A program made the translations under genes and the position numbers. From Linnemannia hyalina (taxonomy: Eukaryota > Mortierellomycota > Mortierellomycetes > Mortierellales > Mortierellaceae), in contig JAHRHY010000003.1 of the NCBI GenBank assembly GCA_019671135.1, forward strand, positions 806,001 through 870,000: DNA of 64,000 bases. Reading direction: 5' to 3'. Position 1 is the stretch's first letter. Every line of letters starts with the position of its first letter. The notes beneath the pieces are model-generated. The model worked only from the letters and a program-made list of their open reading frames with translations, had not been told where the DNA came from and did no database searches. Positions 20,094 through 31,619 of the stretch are shown piece by piece.

Positions 20094-21917
20094 TTATTGA
20101 ATGCTGCATACGGCAAGAGAGCGACGAGCTTCAATCTCCCGGATCCAGCCCAGAACCGTCTGAAGTCGCTGTCGCACCGATATCTGCTTCAGCAACTCAT
20201 ACTTTTGATCCTGATGAACCGGCAAGATCGACCCGACCCAGAAAGAAAACGACCGTCCGTCATCCTCAATCATCTCGCCAAACTCCCGCTCAAGGCGTTG
20301 TGTTGCCAAGGGACCAAGTCGATTCTGCATGTGGGATACAAATCCTTGAAGGATCTGCATCAGTTGCTTTTGTGAGATCAACTCTAGCTCCACGTTGTGT
20401 AGATCCTTTAGGCCCAAAACCACCTCCTGTTCCTCCTCATGCTTGGCATATACAGGCGGTTGTTCTTCAGTCCTTGATGGCTGTGAGGAACTCGAAGCAT
20501 CCGCTGAGGATAATGTTGTAAAACGCGGATAGATTGGATCCGTATTTGTCGGTACAGATTGCTCTGAACGGGTCAATGAAGGCGAAAGAGTTGAAAGGGG
20601 CGACGATCTTTGACCGTTCCTGCTCCGCCGCCGGTCCAACAGCTGTTCTGTGTCCTCGTCTCCGCTACTTTCGCCTTTGTCGCTGTCAGTGTTGCTGTCG
20701 ATGGCATTGTCCTTATCCCGATACGCAGAGAATGCGTCAGCTGATCCGTCACGGCCGTTCGTCATGGATCGTTGTACTTGCTCCAGCCGAAGCGAAGCAA
20801 CATCCATGACCGCCTTTTCCTGCCCTCGCTCCTGCTCCTCTGAAATGTCGTCAATCAGTTCCACTGCGGTGGCCGTGTAGTAGCCGTCGAGCATCGAATA
20901 AGTGAGGATCTGGAAACGCGACAGTCCAATAGTCTCGACCAAGGCACGTCCGTCGGGCAAGAGTTCCAGCGACACAATTTTGAGCAATGTCCCGTACTCT
21001 CGACTCGGCTCCCACCTGGTGACGGCCTCGTCCATGACGTATCGGTGCTGTTTCCGCTGTTGGGGCGGGAGGACCATGCCAAAGACCTTGCTCTCGGTCT
21101 TGAGGATGTTTCGGAGCATCCTTCGGTAACGAGGTTCAAAGACCAGGAGGTAGCAGGGCATCCGAGGGAATATGAGCGAGTTGATAAAAAGTGGGGTCAC
21201 AGCCAAGTTCGGATCGAGATCGCGTTGTTCCTCCGGGCTTGTGGTTGTTGCTGTCGCAAAATCGGAGGGCCCATCGATGTCGTTTTCAGCGCTTTGGCGA
21301 ACCATGAAATTAATTAGCCAAACAAGGGCCTTGTTGACCGGCTGGTTGTGATAGAACATGTAGAGGGGCAGCTTACGTCGGCAGAGCGGACAGCTGGGGT
21401 TGTGATCGAGCGAAGTGATGAGGCAGCTCTTGCAGAGGGTGTGACCGCAACACGTAGTGAGGGGTTGGTCAAAGACAAGGAAGCAGACTTGACACTCGGT
21501 CTCCTGCTGGATCTTGGGCTGAAGTGTTTCCATGACCTGAGGAACGTTTTGGTAAAAATGTGGGATCGGCGCCGGCTCAGAAGAGCTATCGAGGTCCTTG
21601 TGGGTAGAGGGAGCAACAGCGACGTGGGCTGAGGAAGCGGAAGAAGTTGAAGACGAAAGGGCTCCGGTATGAGGGTCCTGCTGGAGACAGGCAGCGCGCC
21701 AGGCCGTGGTGAGACTTTGGAGGGTGACATCGATAGAGAGCTGGTCGGCCGAATGGATGTTGGAGCGAGCACAGGCGGGAAAGGGACAGTGAATCTGCTG
21801 GCGGAAAGCGATTGACTGCAAGGGTGGCAGACATGCATGGCAGGCAGTGAATCCACATGGGAGGGTGACGGGGTTGTGCAAGAGGTCTTTGCATATCCTA
21901 CACTGTAGAGGCAGCAT
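20094..21917 (-). CDS. crgA: CrgA-like double-RING / LON-domain E3 ligase with C-terminal CaaX box
   Basis: One exon encodes 607 residues from the ATG at 21915-21917; the open frame further upstream is leader-like. RING 1 is at about 6-49 (CRIC, TLPCGFTACHACL, CPFPAC). RING 2 is at 142-179 (CQVC, TCCGHTLCKSCL, CPLCR). The LON substrate-binding (LON-N) domain runs from about 240 (FPRMPCYLLVFEPRYRRML) to about 590, interrupted by an acidic Ser-rich insert. The last four residues are CSIQ, a CaaX prenylation signal. This layout matches the vertebrate LONRF family. The prenylation box is what is described for CrgA of Mucor circinelloides, a repressor of light-induced carotenogenesis that also acts in non-canonical RNAi. 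A function as ubiquitin ligase and light/carotene regulator is inferred from that match. It is divergent from the EH/SPRY gene (839 bp shared). Confidence 0.85.
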   Translation of the reverse strand: MLPLQCRICKDLLHNPVTLPCGFTACHACLPPLQSIAFRQQIHCPFPACARSNIHSADQLSIDVTLQSLTTAWRAACLQQDPHTGALSSSTSSASSAHVAVAPSTHKDLDSSSEPAPIPHFYQNVPQVMETLQPKIQQETECQVCFLVFDQPLTTCCGHTLCKSCLITSLDHNPSCPLCRRKLPLYMFYHNQPVNKALVWLINFMVRQSAENDIDGPSDFATATTTSPEEQRDLDPNLAVTPLFINSLIFPRMPCYLLVFEPRYRRMLRNILKTESKVFGMVLPPQQRKQHRYVMDEAVTRWEPSREYGTLLKIVSLELLPDGRALVETIGLSRFQILTYSMLDGYYTATAVELIDDISEEQERGQEKAVMDVASLRLEQVQRSMTNGRDGSADAFSAYRDKDNAIDSNTDSDKGESSGDEDTEQLLDRRRSRNGQRSSPLSTLSPSLTRSEQSVPTNTDPIYPRFTTLSSADASSSSQPSRTEEQPPVYAKHEEEQEVVLGLKDLHNVELELISQKQLMQILQGFVSHMQNRLGPLATQRLEREFGEMIEDDGRSFSFWVGSILPVHQDQKYELLKQISVRQRLQTVLGWIREIEARRSLAVCSIQ

Positions 21918-22756
21918 GGTGTCTAAGGTTGAATCCAGTTGCGCGAGAAAGAAGATTGGTTGCTCGAGTGATGGATGAATGCGAAGGAAAGTTGGTATAA
22001 GGGATGGTGATGGGAATGAGGAGTGTAAGAATAAGAAGGGAAGAAACAAAGAAAGAGAGGAGGGCAGTTAAAGAGAGGAGCGATTACATGAAGTTGTGGG
22101 CTGAGTCATCGGGTTTAAAAGAAACGTAGAAAGGGAGCGTAGAGAAGTCAAGGAAGGTATCGCTGGGGTTTGGTTGTTTCCATGGGGAGGGGATGACAGG
22201 GTTTAGCTTGCTTGGCTCTCTATGAAATTGAGATGTACAGGTGTATCAATTTGAGGGACAGGTCAGGCACGAGGCAGACGATGTTTTGATGGGTCAGCAC
22301 GAACGACGCTGAATCCATCATGGATACATACCGGTTGATTGTGATTGTGCCTTTTTTTGGTGGCAACAAAAAAGATAGCGAGATCGATTCCGGGGCATGA
22401 TAGGACTGACAAAGGAAGAAAAAAAATGGGCGAGGCTGGCCCCCTGTTTTTTGTGTGCTTCTCCACTCAGAACAAAGCAAAGTCAGGGGCAGAGGAAGGA
22501 ATAGAGAGAACGATGGCGAGTACAAAGACTATTCTCGCTTCCAGATCCACATTCAGCATTGATAAAGGGCGAGGAGATGACTTGCTTGCTCTGCACAGCC
22601 CACAAACTGACTGACTGACAGCAACAACCCCCCCCACTCGCCGCCGCTCTTTTTTCTTTATTCCTTTCCCCTTCTTCGCTTCTCTCTCTCCTCTCATCCT
22701 TCATCCTCTCCTCCCTCATCCAATCACCCCTTCCTTCTCATTCACCCGCGACATCA
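21918..22756. promoter_or_regulatory. Divergent promoter region, crgA-like / EH-SPRY gene
   Basis: 839 bp shared by two divergent genes. The end next to the plus gene is pyrimidine-rich (22620-22750) with a run of nine Cs at about 22628. No coding signal is seen. Confidence 0.5.
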
Positions 22757-25700
22757 ATGTACCCGCACCAAGGGCAGGGCATCCCCCATCCCTACCCCCA
22801 ACCACAGCAACAGCAACAGCCGCAGCACAACTACCCTCTTCCTCACTTGCAGCAGCCCCATCCCCACCCTCAACATCTGCATCACCACCACCAACAGCAG
22901 CATGGCGGCTGGCCTGGATACTCCTCCCCCAACTCAGGAGCCCCTCCACCTTATCAACCTCAGACACCGCTCCAGCAACAACAACTGCCCCGGACTCAAT
23001 CGCTCTATGCTCCTCAGACTCAATACAAGCAGCAGCCACTAACCCCCGTCACCAGCTATGGCTCCTCGTCCTCAACCTCGGCTACGTCCTCGCCCTTCTA
23101 TCGACCACAGTCGACCTTCTCTCCGACAGGGTCAGTTGGCTCTGGGACTCCCGTCACCCCACCCATCACCTCAATAGCTTCAATGACTGGTGGAGGTGTG
23201 TCTGCCTCGACGCCTATCGCTGGCGTCCGCGCCTCGTCGCCCATACCCACCCCTGCTCCAGCGCTGTACAAGGTCGAATTCAGCGACAGTCAGATCCAGT
23301 CATGGCAACAGAAACAGCAACAACAGCAGCAACAACACAACATCAAGGTCGAGGTCTCTTCGTCAACAACCCAGCCAAAGCCCCAACCTCCCCCCTCTCT
23401 CTCTCCCAGTCCAGTTGTTGCTTCTCCGGTCATCCCGAGCACCCCATCCCCTGTTAGGGACGTGTACGCCGAGATCCAGCTCCAGCTCAAGCGCCAGAGT
23501 CAGCTGCAAGCGATTCAACAGAGTAGCCGCCGAGACACGAGCATCGGAGGTGCGTCTCCTCAACTGTCCAACACGTGGAACACCAGCAACTCGACTACGT
23601 CGCCCGTAATTCCTTCAAGCATGGGCTCCGCAGGACACAGCCCCTTCCCTACACCTTCGACCCTGCCACAGACCCCCGTCGGAGGAGTAGCAGGAGGGTG
23701 GCAACAGCAGCCCACGCCTGTGGAGCATCAGTCCTCTTTGACGGACATTACTCCGCCCGCAGGGGCCTTCTCTCAGGAATCCTCATTGACAACACTCGAT
23801 CCAGCGCCCTCAGCAGCCAACAGCGCCAATGTTCGAGTCTCTCGCCCCTATGGACCGTCAAACCAACAGGCGTCTTATCCCTCGGCGATAGAACAACAGT
23901 CATCCTTGACAGAGATCGATGGCACCGTCAAGTCTGGATTTGGACCAGGAAACCGACCTTATTCTGGAGGAACCGGAGGCTACTTTACTGACAGTCGAAC
24001 CCACTCAAGCCAGGGACAATCATTCAACCCTGCTTACCCGTCCGCAATCGAACAACAGTCGTCTCTTACCGAGATCGATTCTATACCCTCCGCACTTACG
24101 GAAATCGACAACATCCCTTCCTCGTTGACAGTTCTGGATGACCTGCCTCACAGGCTTGAGGATCAATCCCCCTTGACGGCGGTGGATGACTTACCCTATG
24201 GACTCCAGGAACAGTCGTCTTTGACAGAGGTCGACAATCTTCCACATGCATTGTCGCAACAATCACCTTTGACAGAGTTGGAGGAGCCCAAAATGGACTC
24301 CCCGTTGTCGCTCATGTCTGGAATTACTGGTGCCAAGGACAGCGGGATCCAGCGGAAGAGAACTTCGGTCACCTCGGCCACTGTCGCCGCCACAGCCCGA
24401 GCGTCTACTTTCTCTGCTACCTCAGCAGCATCTCCAACGTTATCGACAACAACCACAGCGATGGCCTCGCCGATCTCGCCAGCTGTGAGAGTACTCTCGG
24501 ACGCCAACTCGGCCGCCTTTACCATGAGCAATTGGTCCCTGCCTGACGACTTCACCGAGCCGACAACAACAGCAGCAACGGTGCAGGAGAGTAACGGCGG
24601 CGACCGTGTCCAGTCACCTCCATTAACTCACACTGGGCGCGCACCTGCACTGATAAACATCAACACCACCTGGGACGAGACTGATTTTGAACCATCGGCC
24701 CCAGTGGACAGCGGCAAGCCTGGAGTTGATTTGTACCCTCTCAGCCCAACCACAGCAGATGAATCTGGCGGACGAAATTCCCCGATGTGGAAACCTCCTT
24801 CCCTGTCAGCAGCCAACTCGATCAACAGGAAGCGGGACTCGATGCCTCCAGTGCCACCAGCCAAGCCAGCCTCACTCCTGCAGGCCAATGCCAACCGCAT
24901 ACTGAGTCCACAGTCGAGTGCCACAGGGGCCGAGTTGACATCGGACGAAATCCATGTGGAACCTCCACCGCCGATCTTGCAGTCGACTCCCATTCGGCCT
25001 GTGATCGAGTTCAACATTGATACTGAACTTGTCGATAGCGAGGACGACATTCACAGCGTAGGCACAGAAGAGGATGATAATGACGATGGCGCCGACATTG
25101 TGAACGAAATTGACGAGTTCGAGGCGCTTCTTTCCAAGAGCGACGGCGTCACCGCGCTCATTCGGGACTTGCAGTCGAGTATGTCATTATCGAGGTCACC
25201 ATCCGGCAGTAGTTCATTCGCCAAGGCATCGGCTGGTACTGGAGACAGGGACAACGGCAACTTGAGCCCGGTTAAGAGGAATGACAGTACGAGCAGCCAT
25301 ACCAGTCAGCGAGGAAACGATCTAGTGGCAAGGTTGGCAGACACACCACCCGAAGGTACAAAGTCCAAGATGACGTCTCCACCACAGCAAGCCGTTGTCC
25401 CCGCACCACCTGTACTGACTACGGTGGAGAGCACCGAGAGCTATGATTTGCCACGACTGGCCACGACCCAGTTTGAGTGGACCTTTTCGGAATCGGAGCA
25501 AGCGACCTATGAGCGAATCTACAGTCTCTGGGAGCGTCCAGCCGAGGAATGTGTTTCTTGTAAGTATACCTTTGCATTTTCTTGACTGACTGAGTTGAGT
25601 AGTTCGGGGTCTCTGACTGTGCTTTCTTTTCTTGCTTCCAATTATAGCCGATATTGCAGGAAAGGTGTTTATGACCCTTGGCTTGTCCAGCCATGACCTT

Positions 25701-28610
25701 TTTGCTATTTGGTAAGATCACGGCCATTTTCCCCACATTGTCTCGACAAGGAGTAGACAAACAAACTTAATTGTTCTCTAACACGGTTAACCTTACTTCT
25801 ACACTTATTAGGCAAATGCTGAACCCAGAGGAAAAGTCGGTGCTTCACAGGACCCAGTTCATTGCTGGTCTTCACTTGGTGACCTGTAAGGTCATGGGGT
25901 ATGCCTTACCGGATGAATTGCCAGACGAGCTCATGATTTCAGCAGCTGGTGTCGGTCGTATTGCCATCCCTCCTCGCCCTGCTCAGGGACCCGCCAGCAT
26001 TTTGCCTGGGTCTGTCTTGTCTGAACCTGTCGACAACCCCCAATTCCAACAGCAGAAACAACCAACACAACCGCAGCAACCAGCACAGCAGCAGCAACAA
26101 CAGCAGCAACAACAGCAGCAGCAGATGTATAATTACCAGGGTCCGATGTCACCTACGACAAGCTATGCCGCAGGACCCCCACCTCCAACGTCCTTTGGAT
26201 CCAACTTTATGCACGCCTATGACTTTACTGGGCTGGGTGGAGGCAACAGTGGTCCCATTGATTCCAATGGAATGAACGGCAACTCGTCTTTCAAGCCCAA
26301 CGAATCGAGCCCCTTCATGGACTTCCAACAGCAAGGACAGCAGTTCTACTACCCGCCAATGCAGCAGCAGGATCAGCAGCAGCAACAGCAATGGCCATCT
26401 ATGCCCAATGCTGACCACTACGTTCAACAAGCCCTTGCGGCTCAACCCATGTCACCTTCTGTCTCCAAGGCATCTAGTCTTTCGCGAACCTCGAAATCGA
26501 CTTCGAACTCGACCGCCACCTCTGCTGAGGTCGTTCCTGTTGTGCCATCAAAACCTGGACCTCACGCGTTGCACAACCTAGCAGCCGATGCGCCTGTGGT
26601 TTTGTCGTTTGAATCCAACCCCTCCAGCAGAGGAATAACTCCAACACAGGACTCTCAAAAGCCCACCAAATCGACAACAGCGTCTGCGGATACAACTTCA
26701 AAGACAACCGGTGGCGTCTCAAATGGCACGACTACAACCATGACAGTGGTGCCTCGTGTCCCACCAATCGACTATGAAAAACTCTACGCCTCACCTCCCG
26801 ACGCATTCGATCACGAATCAGCGCCTCCAGAGCTCGACGTCGAAGGCAACAACATCAAGTACCGCTGTAAGTGGGCTAGCTCTTTTATTCCATTTGGAGC
26901 TGTGATGGTTTATTGCTGTACTGAGAGACTGAACCGGACACATGTTTCTTTGTTATTTTACAAATATAATAGCTGACTTCAAGAACGATATGACGGTGTC
27001 GGCTTCAGTTACGGCCAACCATCCTATCAACCCTAAGGTGGGCGTCTTTTACTTTGAGATCACGATCGACCACTTCAAGGGTAACAGTGCTCTCAGTATC
27101 GGTATTGCCAGCAAGTCTCTTCGCAAGAACTTCCAAGTTGGTAGGCTACCCGCTTTTTTTTATTGTGGTTACTTTACTCGGATTGTTTCGTCTGCGCCCT
27201 CTTTCGCATACTATTGTAAGTTCCAACACCGTCTACTTCTTTTTTTGTGTGTATTTCTAGGTTGGGATTTGAACTCGTGGGGATTCCACAGTGACGATGG
27301 CTTCCTGTATTTCGGAAACGGAAAGCAAAACATCACGTACTCGTACGAATACCGCGAGGGAGACACGGTCGGATGCGGTGTCAACTTTTTGGACAAGGCC
27401 GTGTTCTTCACCATTAATGGAGAGATGATGGGTATCGCTTTCCGGTTCATCAAGGAGTCCATTCCGCTCTACCCTGCTATTGGGCTCTCCCAGGCTGGCA
27501 CTGAGATCAATGCCAACTTTGGTGACCAGACGTTCTTGTTCAACATTGTCGACTACAAGAAGGTATTTTGCAAGGGATGAAAATGGCATGGTTATCCATT
27601 CAGGAGTGGCATGTTGCAAGTTGGGCGAATACTAACCACGCAAGCGTTTGCTTAATACCATTTTGTAGAGCATTATGGCCAAGACAATCCATACGCAGCC
27701 TGTGATGACCTGGAACAACGGAGCCAAGAACGAGAAGGTTTTCCAGATCCTGCCTGATGGACTCTCGGTCATTGCCGGTGGTAAGGCTACCTTTTGCACT
27801 TTTCTATTTTTTACCATGCCAACCCACCATTTGGATCGTCCTTTGAAGAAAAAAAAAACGCTAATTCATATGCTGTTTACTTTTAACCATGTAGGTAAAG
27901 ATATTGGATGTATCCGTGGACCCAAGGTGTCACCTCGTGACAAGGATGTCTTTTACTTTGAGATCGCGATCCTTTACATGCCTCCCTCCGACCTAGGGTA
28001 TGTCTCCGCGAGGATATTTCTTTCTCATGCCTGAAGGGACAACGTACTAAGTTCACTAACCCTATATCTGTTCACGTTCATCATATCTAATAGAACAATC
28101 ACGGTAGGAGTGTGTGGCAAAGAACAGTCCGTCACTGATGTTCTCGGTTGGAAACCTGGCTCGTACGGATTCTCGAGCGAGTGTGGCGATTTCCTTTCAG
28201 TCTCCTCCAACCGGTCCAGCCTACACGCTCGTTCCCAATCCGGGTTGATGAAGGCTCGTGCGCGTGGTCCACCCTTCCGAACTGGATCCGTTGTTGGTTG
28301 CGGTGTTGATTTCGCCTCCAGAGAGTTGTTCTTCACTTTGAACGGCGAGTGCCTTGGACACGCGTTCCATGACCTGGATGTCCTTGACTGCTACCCATGC
28401 GTGTCGGTTATTGATAGCGGTAGTGGCGGAGGAGTTGGAGGACCATTGTCGACTTTGGCAGCCAACGGCGGTGTGGGAGCAGGAGCTGCAAAGCCCAAGT
28501 CTTCTGGGACCAATAGTGGAGATCGTGGTGGTTTTGAGTTCAAGGCCAACTTTGGTCAATATCCGTTTATGTTTGATTTTGCTGCTTTTGAGACCAATGG
28601 TGGGCAATAG
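22757..28610 (+). CDS. Large EH-domain plus tandem SPRY-domain protein with SSLTEID repeats
   Basis: Eight exons (22757-25559, 25648-25711, 25812-26866, 26973-27140, 27261-27562, 27669-27780, 27895-27997, 28094-28610) close in phase to give 1707 residues. The N-terminal 900 residues are disordered: His/Pro/Gln-rich at the start, then nine degenerate SSLTEID motifs at about 325-508. An EH-like domain follows at about 910-1005 (FSESEQATYERIYSLWE, GKVFMTLGLSSHDLFAIWQM, FIAGLHLVTCKVMGY). It keeps the EH fold pattern and the IW signature but lacks acidic residues of a calcium loop. Next is a Gln-rich linker to about 1307. SPRY 1 spans about 1308-1464 (VGVFYFEITI, WGFHSDDGFLYFGNG, VGCGVNFLDKAVFFTINGE) and SPRY 2 about 1465-1707 (DVFYFEIAIL, VGCGVDFASRELFFTLNGE). 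EH domains bind NPF-type peptides in endocytosis and SPRY domains bind peptides, often for ubiquitin ligases. An endocytic or sorting adaptor role is inference. Confidence 0.85.
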
Positions 28611-30163
28611 TATTAAACACTCTTTTTTTTTTTTTTTTTTTTTTTATGGAACTTGTTTTGTGCTTGAAGGAACTGTACAGGAAGCAAAAGCTTTTTGACG
28701 TATGCAAAAAAAAAAAAAGTGCAGATGCTTTATTTTGCTTTATCATCTGGATTGGACGGAATTAGTAAAAAAAAAAAAGGGACAGAACCAAAAAGAGGTA
28801 AACCATCCGCCTCGCCTACTTTTGTGTTGTGAAACAAAAAAAACTCACTCGCCTGCGCAAACTCTTTTGAGTTGAAGGGGGGGACCCACTCGCCGTGATA
28901 ACCGACTGGCCTTTTGCTGAAACCATAGATAGGTGAGAGCAGGCGCTTTGCCGATGTGCCTTTTTTCCCCATGAGACCGAGTGAGAGCAGGAAAAAAAAT
29001 AGCCGTTTAAAAGGTGACCGTGTTGAGCCGAGCTCTAGGAGCAGGATGCAGTCTGTGGAAGAGGTCATTGCCGTTTTGTCGATGAACTAGGCCCGAGATG
29101 GGCGAGAGAGGAAAGAAGAAAATATAAAAAAAAGGAGTCGAAAAAAAAGTCGAGGCGTCCACGACGCCTGTTAGTCCTGTCTGAGAAAAGAACGAGAAAA
29201 AAATGGCCATGAGCCCCTGTATATCAGTCTCATTCATTCAGGAACAAGAGCGTTTCTTTTTTGTTATCAGATTCGAGGGGTACAGTCAGCCGTCATGGAC
29301 AGAAGAAGAGGAATGGAAGTGAAGATAGAAACGCGAATTAAATAAATACTTCTCTGGACACCCTGAAAGCGAATGTGTAGGTTGGTGGCGTCTTTCGGTT
29401 ATATATCGGTCACGTGCGCTTCTTTTTCTAAATGTCCTTTCTTGCTGCCTTGTTGTACTGCCATCCAACTTCTCTACCCACTCCAACACGGACAGTACGG
29501 TTGTTTGATAGACCTCACGGAAGATTAGATTTGCCGCTGCTACATGCTGCCAAGAGTGAACAAGAGTTCAGAAGAAGGGGAGGGAGCATGGAAGGAAAGT
29601 AGATGACAAAAAAATGGAGGCCTTCGTTAGATTGATATACTTTGCTATGGATCTGGGTTCAGAAACCTCGTTCTTCGAAGGGCTTACCCCGACTTTGCTC
29701 TGAGCCTTGAAAAAGTGGCGGTGTTGAATAGTGAATTGAAGGGCAAGTCAAAGCATTCTTTGGAGAAGGCGAAAAGAAAAAGTTGAAAAATGAAAAGGAG
29801 GAGCCGACAACAATAAAAAGGGGATGCTTCCATTTTTCACCCCACATACCAATTGCTCTTTTTTGTAATCGTGCGGCGTGCTCTTGATCTGCGTTGTGGA
29901 GAAAGTGACAAGGGTTTATGTCCCTTTCGGCTGGGCCATGTAGCCGACACACAGGGGTAGAAAAGGGCTTGAACAGAGTGACAGACAAAAAATTGAGCAC
30001 AAAGTGGCCCTATTGCTTTTCTCTTCTTTGGTTGCTCCGCATTGCGTCTTCCCCATTCTCATTCCTTCCTGTCCTCGACATCAATCTCCTTCACCCCCCT
30101 CTCAACCTACTCTTTACTCATTCTAACACACACTCACCCATCCACTCCCTTCACGAAATCACA
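28611..30163. other. Intergenic region
   Basis: 1.55 kb holding the 3' flank of the EH/SPRY gene (T run about 28622-28645, several A runs) and the promoter and leader of the Nudix gene (CT- and CA-rich from about 30040). Short open frames here look random. Confidence 0.5.
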
Positions 30164-31274
30164 ATGCATCAGCTGAACCAAAAGTCACTTGATGCACTCA
30201 AGAACCTGCGCAACCACGTCTGTCCACAGGATAACTACCAGACCACGAAACGTTCGGCTGTCCTTGTGGCACTTCTCCCCAACGAAAAGGGTGACCTCGA
30301 AGTCATCCTCACCTCTCGCTCCTCCTCCCTCCGCACCAACGCCGGCGATTCTGCTTTCCCCGGAGGTAACTCTTACTTCCTCTCTTCTTTTGTCTGTAAG
30401 AGTTTGGGCTGTGTCAATTGAAGGAAGAATGGATGCTAATAGAGTAATGATGCGCGCGCTTGTCTGTTGCATTGGTTTCTAGGAAAGAGGGACCCTGAGG
30501 ATGTCGATCTGATAGCAACCGCTGTAAGTGACCAGTACTTCTTTCAAGTCCGCGTGCTCTTAATTCCATGCACCTCCTTTGTCCACCAAATGCATCTGGA
30601 GAGAAACAATCATCCTCTTTGTATCAAAAACCCTCACACACTTTCCTCTTGTAACATAGAAACGCGAAGCAATGGAAGAAGTCTGTTTACCACCCTCATC
30701 CTCACAAGTCATCACCCTCTTCCCCCCAGTCCTCTCCCGCCACATGCAAGTCGTCACCCCCGTCGTCGCCTATTGCCCAACCCTCACCACCACCGATCTC
30801 TTCAACACCCTCTCCGCAAACCCATCCGAGGTCTCGGCGATCTTTACTGCCCCTCTCGAGAGGTTCCTGAGTTCACGACCGGAAGAGTATGATTACTTTG
30901 ATATGTCGTGGATGATGTCTAGCCATCGCGTTCATCGGTTCGAGCGATGTGGGGCCGACAACTTTCTTCTTACTCCTGCTAGACCTATAAGTGCGATGGT
31001 GCCGGATGAGGGCGACACATCAACATCACTCTCGTACTCGTACTCAAACGACGGTGATAATGAAGGTGGACCAGAGACAGAAGTGGTGGATCGAGCAAAG
31101 GTCGGGTGGCCTGTGTATGGGATGACGGCAGGAATCTTGATTGAGGTTGCGAGTATTGCGTTTCAACGGGCTCCGGATTTTCAGGTCTATGCGCATGACC
31201 AGATGACGGACCAGGACCAGATCGTCAAATGGTATAACCAGTCTAAACATACATTCCGTCGTTCTTCTCTTTGA
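30164..31274 (+). CDS. PCD1: Nudix hydrolase, coenzyme A diphosphatase type (PCD1/NUDT7-like)
   Basis: Three exons (30164-30365, 30483-30523, 30660-31274) encode 285 residues. The CoA-Nudix signature ILTSRSSSLRTNAGDSAFPGG occupies residues 48-68 (first 20 residues shown to 67). The Nudix box follows, with KRDPEDVDLIATA and REAMEEV (83-89), supplying the metal-binding glutamates; it is split over all three exons. The enzyme cleaves CoA, acyl-CoA or oxidised CoA to 3',5'-ADP and phosphopantetheine derivatives; fungal PCD1 is peroxisomal. The usual Gly of the EExG part is Cys90 here (EEVCL). The C-terminus is SSL, at best a weak variant of the peroxisomal SKL signal. A Ser/Asp-rich insert sits at about 205-225. 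It is convergent with the next gene, 172 bp away. Confidence 0.88.
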
Positions 31275-31446
31275 TGGATGGGCGAGGGGGTTGTGTTTTT
31301 TGGATGGAGCGGCAGGACGCGTTGTTGCTTTGATACAAAACAAAAAAGAGTGTTATTAAAATTGCGTGTGGAAATGAAAACTATACATGTGAAATGAACA
31401 ATGAAACAAACGAGCGTGGATGGTATGATAAATGGAAGACGAGAGA

Positions 31447-31588
31447 CTACAACCGACTCCACCCGTCCCTGGCATGCAGCGCAACCATGGACCGTCTAGC
31501 AGCTGTAGAAGACTGTAAGATCCCCAATCGAGTCCGGTCCCTCGACAGACGATACGTCAACTCCAAATATTTTTTCATCTCTCCTCTC

Positions 31589-31619
<31 letters not shown>

